From: Candidatus Planktophila versatilis
GTDB lineage: Bacteria > Actinomycetota > Actinomycetes > Nanopelagicales > Nanopelagicaceae
Assembly (NCBI RefSeq): GCF_002288265.1
Contig: NZ_CP016778.1
Coordinates: 372,001 to 436,000, forward strand
Reading direction: 5' to 3'
Length of the DNA: 64,000 nucleotides
A model generated the notes under the pieces. The model searched no databases and was not told the DNA's origin. It saw nothing but the letters and a program-made list of their open reading frames with translations. Position numbers and translations under genes: made by a program. Shown one piece after another: positions 43,539 through 49,583 of the stretch. Every line of letters begins with the position of its first letter. Position 1 is the stretch's first letter.

Positions 43539-44787
43539 TGCTGATGTCCGCCGCGATGACTTTCCCGACTTTTTCAATTAAGCCAATAACTAGTGCGTTG
43601 CCCATAAAGAAGGCTCTCTTCGCATCCGAGACCGTTTTCCCGTCAGAGGCTTTGAGGCTCCAGTTGTCAGGAAATCCATTTAATCTCTCAAGCTCAATCG
43701 GTGTGAGTCTTCGATAACCATTCTTTGTTTTGATTATGTGCTTGAACCGTGAAGGAGTGGTACCACCTTCACCAGTAAGAATAGTTCGACTGGGGTTTGT
43801 TAATAGGTCCGGGAAAGCCATCTTCCCCTCGGCGTAGTTGTATGTCACCCCACTAGCTTTATGAGTGCGCTCAATGCTTTTTGCGCCCTTTAAGTATTTC
43901 CATTCTTTCAGCCTCTTTTCCTCAACCCAATATTCACCTGGGACTTCGGAGTCAGATTGCAATACATCGCCTAGAACCTCAACGCTGCCGGACAATTTTG
44001 CCTGGGTTTTTACAGTGTATGCAATTCCATCAATCAAGACTCCTGCATTGAGGAATGGACTCTTTTCCTTGCCCTTGTTGAAACGTGAGCTAATTTCGTC
44101 TGCATCCTGCACAAGGTCAATCTCAACTAAATCTTCCATGAATTTCTCAATCGGGAGTGCGCGAGCCAGGATGCCTTTTTTCGCAATCAGATCATGGGGG
44201 TTCAAATTCTTGGTCGATTTATTCCTGGTTGCAACAATGAAGACTCGGATACGGCGTTGCGGAAATCCATACTCAGCTGCATTTACTACCCGCCATTCAA
44301 TTGTGTAACCCTCATCCCCGAGGGTTTTGAGCATCACAGCAAAATCTCGACCACGTTGATTTGATGGAGATTTCAATAGCCGATCAACATTTTCTAAGAA
44401 AATGAATTTTGGTTTTTGACCATTGACTAACCGAAGAATTTCCCACCAAAGAACACCCTTCTTACCTTTCAGGCCCTTAGAAGAGTTCAAAGTTTTCGCT
44501 ACTGAATAGTCTTGGCAGGGAAAACCACCAACTAGGAGATCTATGTTTTTTGGCAAAGACTTTACTTTTGCAATGTCAGTATTCGCATGGCCATCTTCGC
44601 CAAATTGTGCAACATAAACATCGGAAGCGTGCTGTACTTTTGTTGCAGGTTCCCATTGATTTGAGAAAGTTGTTTTCCAACCTGCTCGCGCTAGGCCAAT
44701 ACGAAAGCCACCCACGCCTGCAAAGAGTTCAGCTACATTGCCAACAGGGTTGGTGGGTTCTTTATAACCTTTAGATTTATATGCCAC
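43531..44787 (-). CDS. C5-cytosine DNA methyltransferase of the restriction-modification pair
   Basis: 418 residues. Motif I FAGVGGFRIGLARAGW (22-37), catalytic motif IV GGFPCQDYS (C91), motif VI ENV (near 134), motif VIII RVVNAAEYGFPQRRIRVFI and C-terminal RRLTPIELERLNGFPDNW. The variable target-recognition region is about residues 240-340. M.Sau3AI also methylates C5 in GATC, which fits. It should protect host DNA from the convergent endonuclease. AGGCAATACGTGGC lies upstream, a weak ribosome site. Confidence 0.9.
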   Translation of the reverse strand: MAYKSKGYKEPTNPVGNVAELFAGVGGFRIGLARAGWKTTFSNQWEPATKVQHASDVYVAQFGEDGHANTDIAKVKSLPKNIDLLVGGFPCQDYSVAKTLNSSKGLKGKKGVLWWEILRLVNGQKPKFIFLENVDRLLKSPSNQRGRDFAVMLKTLGDEGYTIEWRVVNAAEYGFPQRRIRVFIVATRNKSTKNLNPHDLIAKKGILARALPIEKFMEDLVEIDLVQDADEISSRFNKGKEKSPFLNAGVLIDGIAYTVKTQAKLSGSVEVLGDVLQSDSEVPGEYWVEEKRLKEWKYLKGAKSIERTHKASGVTYNYAEGKMAFPDLLTNPSRTILTGEGGTTPSRFKHIIKTKNGYRRLTPIELERLNGFPDNWSLKASDGKTVSDAKRAFFMGNALVIGLIEKVGKVIAADISTK

Positions 44788-44857
44788 GTATTGCCTCCGG
44801 GCTGAAGCATAGGAAGAAGCACTGACATGGTGTGGGATCGACGCGCATACGGTTCAA

Positions 44858-45532
44858 CTATTCGGTTATTGAAACAACCCCACCCAACACCGGCTTCACC
44901 GCATCCGCCTCTTTCTCCAGCTTATGCAACTCATCTAATAGCGGTCCATAGCCTTTCTCATTGACGACCGTTGCAGCGCCTAGGAATCTATTGAATTCTC
45001 GCCCTGTTCTCACACTAAAGCGCACTCCTGATGTCTTTTGTCGGTTTGAGACGCTTAGGAAGTAATCAGATTCATCATCTGTGGTGGAGGCCATTAGGAG
45101 TTTGTCGAAGTCCCATTCCCGAGTGTGGTTGGGGCCAGTGAAGATGAGCCGCTCGGTGGTGAGCATGACAACGCCTTGATCCTTATCCATCTGTTGCTCT
45201 TCACCAGGTACTACTTGTCCGCGCATCGCACCCACGCGAAAGCGAATGCCAGCACCTACCGGGATGCTGACCCCGGAGGAGCCACCAACGTATTGAGATG
45301 GTGTGCGACCTGTTTCATGAAAGATGCCTGTTGCAGACCAGAGTGTGTGTTCACCAGGTTTTTGCATCAGTGAGTTAGGCACTGAGTCTTCACCTTTGGA
45401 TGCTGCAGTAAAGACGGTGATGAGTTTGGTAAGGATTGCGCGATCATCTTCCCAGTCGGCAAGTGCTGCGCTGTGTGCTTTAGCGGCAGCTGTTGCTGCC
45501 CGCTTTGCTTTGAAATCTGCGAAGAAGCCCAT
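44858..45532 (-). CDS. Hypothetical protein with PH/GRAM-like C-terminal domain
   Basis: 224 residues. N-terminal 50 residues are helical and Ala/Lys-rich (FKAKRAATAAAKAHSAALAD). The central part (SGVSIPVGAGIRFRVGAMRG, about 87-106) and GVVMLTTERLIFTG with WDFDKL (125-151) resemble the bacterial PH-like/GRAM domains that read MLTxxRLxF. No signal peptide. I cannot name it more closely. Its start is upstream of the structured intergenic region at 45533-46165. Confidence 0.6.
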   Translation of the reverse strand: MGFFADFKAKRAATAAAKAHSAALADWEDDRAILTKLITVFTAASKGEDSVPNSLMQKPGEHTLWSATGIFHETGRTPSQYVGGSSGVSIPVGAGIRFRVGAMRGQVVPGEEQQMDKDQGVVMLTTERLIFTGPNHTREWDFDKLLMASTTDDESDYFLSVSNRQKTSGVRFSVRTGREFNRFLGAATVVNEKGYGPLLDELHKLEKEADAVKPVLGGVVSITE

Positions 45533-45565
45533 GGGGTAAGGGTAGTGACTGGCAGTGACATTTAG

Positions 45566-45637
45566 GGAACTAACAAGGCCTAGCGGATTCCTCGGATTAC
45601 TCCGAGGCTTAATCGCTAGGCCTTGGCCGTTGGTTCC
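45566..45637. repeat. 72-nt nested inverted repeat
   Basis: GGAACTAAC (45566-45574) pairs with GTTGGTTCC (45629-45637, one G-T wobble), AAGGCCTAGCG (45575-45585) with CGCTAGGCCTT exactly, and CCTCGG with CCGAGG at the tip. No T run follows, and it lies upstream of the gene at 45532, so it is not an ordinary terminator. Confidence 0.7.
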
Positions 45638-46013
45638 AACTCCACATCTGGCAGATCAGAGTGAAACTCTCTTATCCGCTTCAGGCTATCTATTTTCATA
45701 ACCGCAACTAGTTGAGTAACGCTGCCTCAACTCCAGGGCTGATTGACCAGGCCAGCAGTGTGGTTTAAAGAGCCAATTCCGTGCGATGAATTTCGGAACT
45801 ATCTGAACTCTATGAAGTCAGAGATGTAATGACAATTAATAGAGCACTATTTTACTAAATATATTTCTTACAAATACTTAGAGTAATTAGTTTGCATACA
45901 GATATTACGGTCTGTAAATTAGCGCTATTTAGCCTGTGCTACCTTAATGACATGCTAATTCGCTAGGTTGGTAACCTGAATTGCAAGGCGAATTGACATT
46001 GGAGGTGAGGAGT

Positions 46014-46044
46014 AAAAAACCCGCAGATTACTCTGCGGGTTTTT
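46014..46044. terminator. Terminator-like hairpin, copy 1
   Basis: AAAAACCCGCAGA and TCTGCGGGTTTTT form a 13-bp perfect stem around TTAC. Nearly the same as the hairpin at 46290-46322, one base differing in the loop. Confidence 0.75.
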
Positions 46045-46046
46045 CT

Positions 46047-46083
46047 CTGTAGCTCGCGCTAGAGAGCACCGCTCTGACGTTGC
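46047..46083 (+). pseudogene. Remnant of a tRNA like the one at 46166
   Basis: CTGTAGCTC, then AGCACCGCTCTG and GTTGCAG occur in the same order as in the tRNA at 46166-46239, with the D loop altered, about ten bases missing from the anticodon-variable part and no T arm. A decayed or truncated tandem copy. Confidence 0.6.
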
Positions 46084-46165
46084 AGTCAATATAGCACCTG
46101 AGTTATCAACAGATTGGCTTTGATAAAAAAATCTGCGGGCAAGATCAAACTTATTATCCGCAGGT

Positions 46166-46239
46166 GGCCCTGTAGCTCAACGGATGGAGCACCGCTCTGG
46201 CGTAGACGGAGGTTGCAGGTTCGAATCCTGTCAGGGTCA
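46166..46239 (+). tRNA. tRNA with Arg-like body and irregular anticodon arm
   Basis: 74 nt. Acceptor GGCCCTG (46166-46172) pairs with CAGGGTC (46232-46238, one G-T), discriminator A. D stem GCTC/GAGC and T arm GCAGG-TTCGAAT-CCTGT are normal. The D loop AACGGATG has A20, an Arg identity element, but ends in G instead of A21. The anticodon arm, CCGCT/GACGG, has a C-A mismatch and an 8-base loop CTGGCGTA. Read with one extra G, the anticodon is GCG (Arg); read conventionally it is GGC (Ala), but the Ala G3-T70 pair is absent. It may be a pseudogene or a specialised tRNA. Confidence 0.6.
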
Positions 46240-46250
46240 TGAATATAAAG

Positions 46251-46282
46251 AAAGGCTCCGCTTACGTCGCGGAGCCTTTTTT
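46251..46282 (+). terminator. Rho-independent terminator after the tRNA
   Basis: AAAGGCTCCGC and GCGGAGCCTTT flank the loop TTACGTC, followed by a T run. Positioned 11 bases after the tRNA. Confidence 0.85.
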
Positions 46283-46289
46283 GTTGCAG

Positions 46290-46322
46290 TAAAAAACCCG
46301 CAGATCACTCTGCGGGTTTTTC
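46290..46322. terminator. Terminator-like hairpin, copy 2
   Basis: AAAAACCCGCAGA TCAC TCTGCGGGTTTTT, a duplicate of 46014-46044. It also faces the small minus-strand gene ending at 46333 and would terminate that transcript. Confidence 0.8.
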
Positions 46323-46332
46323 TATGAAGCCC

Positions 46333-46455
46333 TTATTCGAAATCTCCACCACGACCGGTCAAGCGCTCTCGCTTTTTGGAAGGTCTATCTGCTCGCGTGA
46401 CAAGAAAGAGAACTGCCACGGAGTAGATAGCAATGAGCGCTAGACCAATACGCAT
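46333..46455 (-). CDS. Small membrane protein, 40 residues
   Basis: ATG 46455 is 3 bases downstream of the stop of the next minus-strand gene, so translation is likely coupled. The protein has one hydrophobic helix at residues 3-19 (IGLALIAIYSVAVLFLV) followed by a basic tail (RPSKKRERLTGRGGDFE). It ends 10 bases before the terminator at 46290-46322. No family recognised. The coupling and clean membrane-plus-basic pattern support it as real. Confidence 0.55.
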   Translation of the reverse strand: MRIGLALIAIYSVAVLFLVTRADRPSKKRERLTGRGGDFE

Positions 46456-46458
46456 TAT

Positions 46459-46833
46459 TTAGCCTAGAACTGCCCAGACAACGAGTGCGAAGATTCCTAG
46501 CCCAAGTCCAACGATGGCGATAGCTGAAAGTGAGAGCAGACCACGTGAGTCAGCAATCTTCTTTGAGAGCGCGCTCTGTTCAGATGCTGACTTGAGATCA
46601 GTCAGAAGTGCTTCAGCCTCACGCACAGCGGCGTATTGCGAAATGATGGCCAGGATTCCAGTTGCGGCAGCTACACCGATAGTGAGGTATTTAGCGCCAT
46701 CTGAGGCGTTTTCAAAGGCGCCGATTGCAGCTAAGACAAAGATGCCGATCAGAACTAGTGCTGGTGCTACCTGTGCCTGAATGATCTGTGCGCGCTTTTG
46801 ATTCCATAATCCAATTAAGTCTTGAGCCTTCAT
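46459..46833 (-). CDS. Hypothetical membrane protein, 124 residues
   Basis: Starts at ATG 46833, with GGGGGAG 6 bases upstream; an in-frame extension to 46902 gives an unlikely N-terminus. Hydrophobic segments at about 24-39, 47-65 and 98-122, with a helical amphipathic stretch (YAAVREAEALLTDLKSASEQ) between. It looks like a three-helix inner-membrane protein. No family recognised. Coupled to the small gene downstream. Confidence 0.65.
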   Translation of the reverse strand: MKAQDLIGLWNQKRAQIIQAQVAPALVLIGIFVLAAIGAFENASDGAKYLTIGVAAATGILAIISQYAAVREAEALLTDLKSASEQSALSKKIADSRGLLSLSAIAIVGLGLGIFALVVWAVLG

Positions 46834-46983
46834 AGGTAACTCCCCCTTGTTGAGAAAACTACAGAACTTACTGTAGCGGCGCCCAGAATAGGGCAGTGGC
46901 ATGGCCTGCGCGAGCGGAACGCGTGAACCAAAGGTAAAAACTTAACCCCGTCACTAGACCTCAAGATGAGGTCTAGTTAAGAG

Positions 46984-47613
46984 TCAGATAGAGCGCAGTA
47001 CTGCGGTGACTTTTCCTAATACTTCACACGCGTCACCATCGATGGGAGCAAAGTCGCTATTGGCAGGAAGTAACCAGATGTGGCCACCCTTGCGCGAGAA
47101 GGTCTTGACGGTGGCTTCGCCATCAATCATCGCCGCCACGATCTCGCCATTGTTGGCATCTTTTTGTTGGCGAATAACAACATAGTCACCATCGCAGATG
47201 GCGGCATCAATCATTGATTCACCTTTGACTTGCAACATGAAGAGATCACCTTTGCCGACAAGTGATTCCGGTAGTGGCATGGTGGCCTCTACTTGTTGAT
47301 CTGCCGTAATGGGAATACCGGCAGCGATTGCGCCAACCAGTGGAATAAAGCGGGTCTTATCTGTGTGGGCGCCGGCGCCGGTGAGGTGCTCAGGTAGGAC
47401 TACTTCCATGGCCCGCCCGCGGTTCTCATCGCGGCGGATGAAGCCCTTCTCTTCCAAGATATCGAGTTGGTATTTGACCGATGCGGGGGAGTTAAGGCCG
47501 GCGGCATCGCCAATTTCTCGCATGGAGGGGGCATATCCCTGGGATTCGGATGAGGTCTTGATGAATTCAAGGATGGTGATCTGGCGAGCTGAGAGCTCGG
47601 GCTTTGTGGTCAT
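46984..47613 (-). CDS. lexA: SOS regulator LexA
   Basis: 209 residues from ATG 47613 (GGAAGA 8 bases upstream); ATG 47619 is an alternative, and a longer frame to 47796 is rejected since it would run through the operator. N-terminal winged helix (about 8-70: [20 protein letters not shown], then [14 protein letters not shown]), self-cleavage at A98-G99 (AAGIP), catalytic dyad S133 (GESM) and K170 (EATVKTF). It represses the SOS genes and is inactivated through RecA. The intergenic operator is shared with the divergent LysM gene. Confidence 0.96.
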   Translation of the reverse strand: MTTKPELSARQITILEFIKTSSESQGYAPSMREIGDAAGLNSPASVKYQLDILEEKGFIRRDENRGRAMEVVLPEHLTGAGAHTDKTRFIPLVGAIAAGIPITADQQVEATMPLPESLVGKGDLFMLQVKGESMIDAAICDGDYVVIRQQKDANNGEIVAAMIDGEATVKTFSRKGGHIWLLPANSDFAPIDGDACEVLGKVTAVLRSI

Positions 47614-47644
47614 ACACATATTCTTCCACAGGTTGGGGATAAAT

Positions 47645-47660
47645 TCAAACAAATGTTCGA
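47645..47660. promoter_or_regulatory. Partial SOS box near lexA
   Basis: TCAAACAAATGTTCGA: right half matches GTTCGA, left half has one difference from TCGAAC. A second, weaker LexA site nearer lexA. Confidence 0.55.
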
Positions 47661-47703
47661 AAATAACTTGCAGGTGTCGGTGGGGGCAGGTATGGTTTAC
47701 CCA

Positions 47704-47719
47704 TCGAACAAGTGTTCGA
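47704..47719. promoter_or_regulatory. SOS box (LexA operator)
   Basis: TCGAACAAGTGTTCGA is a perfect match to the actinobacterial and Bacillus-type LexA site TCGAAC-N4-GTTCGA. It lies between lexA and the divergent LysM gene and should control both. Confidence 0.92.
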
Positions 47720-47761
47720 AAACCTTCCCCAAGGTTTAAGCAGTAGCAGGAGCTGAGAACC

Positions 47762-48139
47762 ATGAGCGCTATAACCCTTACCCACTCTAAAGTCATTGAT
47801 AGGCAAGGCTTTTACGCAAGTAACGCTAACTTCCCTCCGTCCGGCACCCAGTTAAATCGCCGTGGTCGCCTAGCTCGCACACTCGTGGTGCTCTCTCTTG
47901 CCATCGTTTTAGCATCCCTTGTCAGCGCCAAAGCTGGGGCTGGCACCGAGGTAGTTCCGGCCGCTGCCGGCTCATTTATCACCATCACTGTGGCTCCCGG
48001 TGAGACCTTGTGGTCACTAGCCGCCCGCGTTGAGCATGATGGGGATCTGCGCTCGCTGGTCTCAGAGATTGTTTCAGTCAACTCACTTGCATCAGTTGAT
48101 CTCACAGCTGGCCAGAAGATCCGCATCCCGCTGAAGTAG
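47762..48139 (+). CDS. LysM-domain protein divergent from lexA (YneA/DivS-like)
   Basis: 125 residues. A cytoplasmic N-terminus (about 1-38), one membrane helix (about 39-57, [17 protein letters not shown]) and an external LysM domain (72-124: [20 protein letters not shown], ending [10 protein letters not shown]). The place opposite lexA, the SOS box and the layout match YneA of Bacillus, DivS of Corynebacterium and ChiZ of Mycobacterium, which delay division during DNA damage. A division-inhibitor function is inferred. CAGGAG precedes the ATG. Confidence 0.85.
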   Translation: MSAITLTHSKVIDRQGFYASNANFPPSGTQLNRRGRLARTLVVLSLAIVLASLVSAKAGAGTEVVPAAAGSFITITVAPGETLWSLAARVEHDGDLRSLVSEIVSVNSLASVDLTAGQKIRIPLK

Positions 48140-48155
48140 GTGCTAACCTTTACCT

Positions 48156-48467
48156 ATGGTTTCTAAGGTAAAGAGTAAGAAGAAAGTTTCTGCACCGAAA
48201 ACTCGAGCCGGTCGTACATCCACAAGTCGTATTAGTTCTAAGAACCAAGTGACCATACCCGTAGATATCCTGCGAGCTATTGGATTACAGGCAGGAGATG
48301 ATGTGGAATTTGCAATCAATAACGCAGGTGTCATTGCGATTACTCCGAAAGAGCAGGGCGTCGGAAAGCAGCATAAAATAATGGCTTTAGTGGGGGATAT
48401 GACTGAGTATTACGATGGATTTGATCTTGCAGCAGAGCGTGGGTCATGGGATCCGCAGTGGAAGTAA
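48156..48467 (+). CDS. AbrB/SpoVT-type antitoxin (VapB-like)
   Basis: 103 residues. A basic, disordered N-terminus (KSKKKVSAPKTRAG) precedes the swapped-hairpin DNA-binding domain SKNQVTIPVDILRAIGLQ (28-45). The C-terminal part ends EYYDGFDLAAERGSWDP, a likely toxin-binding tail. It overlaps the PIN-domain gene, the usual antitoxin-toxin layout, and should repress its own operon and neutralise the toxin. Confidence 0.83.
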   Translation: MVSKVKSKKKVSAPKTRAGRTSTSRISSKNQVTIPVDILRAIGLQAGDDVEFAINNAGVIAITPKEQGVGKQHKIMALVGDMTEYYDGFDLAAERGSWDPQWK

Positions 48468-48844
48468 TTCTTCTTGATACATCTGTCGTCATTGCACTTC
48501 GAAAAAAGAACGACGTTCATCATCAGGTTGCCGTTGAATCACTTGAGCGCTACCGAGGCAAAGTTGCGATTTCTACAATCACGCTAACTGAAAGCTTGAT
48601 TCAACCGATGCAGCAGTCAGGGGCGATCGGCCGTGAATTGGCCTTAGCGATTACTAATTCACTCGACCACATCTATGACTTCACCGCCGCTATGGCGATC
48701 GAGGCAGCCGAGATTCGATCCCAGGGCAAGCTGACCATGGCCGATGCCATGATCTCGGCAACGGCTGGCGCCCATCAGGCCCAGCTCTGGACCCTAGATG
48801 CCAAGCTCGCCAAGGCTCACAAAGGCGCTCGCCTGCTGGCATAA
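48446..48844 (+). CDS. PIN-domain toxin (VapC-like ribonuclease)
   Basis: 132 residues from ATG 48446; GTG 48458 (start MEVILLDTS) is equally likely, with GGGA 6 bases upstream. PIN residues: D11 (LLDTSVV), E47 or E50 near ISTITLTESL, D98 (TMADAMISATA) and D117 (LWTLDAKLAK). VapC toxins are Mg2+-dependent RNases that cleave tRNA or rRNA. It overlaps the antitoxin gene by 22 bases. Confidence 0.87.
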   Translation: MGSAVEVILLDTSVVIALRKKNDVHHQVAVESLERYRGKVAISTITLTESLIQPMQQSGAIGRELALAITNSLDHIYDFTAAMAIEAAEIRSQGKLTMADAMISATAGAHQAQLWTLDAKLAKAHKGARLLA

Positions 48845-49043
48845 GGCTCATCCAGGTGCGACACGCGAAAGAGATCAGCGCTTCATCCTGCAGAGTCTCA
48901 AGAAATACTTTATAGTTCCCACTAGATGTAGGGGTCGAAAGCAATAAAACTTCCATAAGTAGTGTTTTTACGGTAGTTTTACCAATTCGCTAATACATGC
49001 ATTTATTGGAAATTCTAGGTATTTCGAAGGGAGACACGCCGAG

Positions 49044-49580
49044 ATGATTTGCCCGTTCTGCAGACACGATGATTCCAGAGTCGTTGACTCTCGTCCGGTC
49101 GTTGATGGCACAGAAATCCGCCGCCGCCGGGAATGCCCTAAGTGTGGTCAGCGCTTTTCCACCCAAGAGGTGGCACTGCTTAACATCATTAAGCGATCAG
49201 GGGCCACTGAGCCATTTAGCCGCGAGAAGGTTCTTGTCGGCGTGCGCAAGGCATGCCAAGGTCGCCCAGTAGATGAAGATGATTTGGTTTTACTTGCCCA
49301 GCGAGTTGAAGAGACCCTTCGCGGAACCGGGCAAGCAGAAATTGAAGCTCAAGAGGTAGGAATGGCAATTCTTGCGCCACTACGCGAACTCGATGAGGTG
49401 GCCTACCTCCGATACGCATCCGTGTACCGTAACTTTGCCTCCCTTGAAGATTTTGAAGGTGAGATAGCACTTCTCCGCGCACTACCTTCAAATGCACGAC
49501 AGGCAACACCAGCATCACAAGCATCACAAGTAAGAACACCAGAAAAAACATCATCACTTAATCAGAAGACGGGGAAATAA
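49044..49580 (+). CDS. nrdR: Transcriptional repressor NrdR
   Basis: 178 residues. Zinc ribbon C3-C6 and C31-C34 ([20 protein letters not shown]) and an ATP-cone (about 48-138, [20 protein letters not shown]). The last 25 residues are a Ser/Thr/Gln-rich tail beyond the usual end of about 150. NrdR senses ATP/dATP and represses ribonucleotide reductase genes. It lies 3 bases before nrdJ, so regulator and target are one operon; I did not find a clear NrdR box upstream. Confidence 0.96.
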   Translation: MICPFCRHDDSRVVDSRPVVDGTEIRRRRECPKCGQRFSTQEVALLNIIKRSGATEPFSREKVLVGVRKACQGRPVDEDDLVLLAQRVEETLRGTGQAEIEAQEVGMAILAPLRELDEVAYLRYASVYRNFASLEDFEGEIALLRALPSNARQATPASQASQVRTPEKTSSLNQKTGK

Positions 49581-49583
49581 CAC

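Larger units (their letters stand above)
45533..46165. other. Structured 630-bp intergenic region with no protein gene
   Basis: There is no plausible protein gene here. It holds a long inverted repeat (45566-45637), an A+T-rich stretch at about 45840-45960, a terminator (46014-46044), a tRNA remnant (46047-46083) and further CCGCAG/CTGCGG arms (46133-46163). A non-coding RNA or the decay of inserted DNA are both possible. Confidence 0.6.

Noticed and set aside
45566-45637. Integron attC site
   Set aside because: The arms resemble an attC, but the outer boxes do not match RYYYAAC and GTTRRRY (they read AACTAAC and GTTGGTT), and there is no integrase or cassette array.
46166-46239. Plain tRNA-Ala (GGC)
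   Set aside because: The loop would be eight bases, a stem pair is mismatched and the G3-T70 pair required for alanine is absent.
47614-47796. Longer LexA starting at 47796
   Set aside because: The extension would code through the SOS boxes and has no LexA similarity; ATG 47613 has a well-placed ribosome site.
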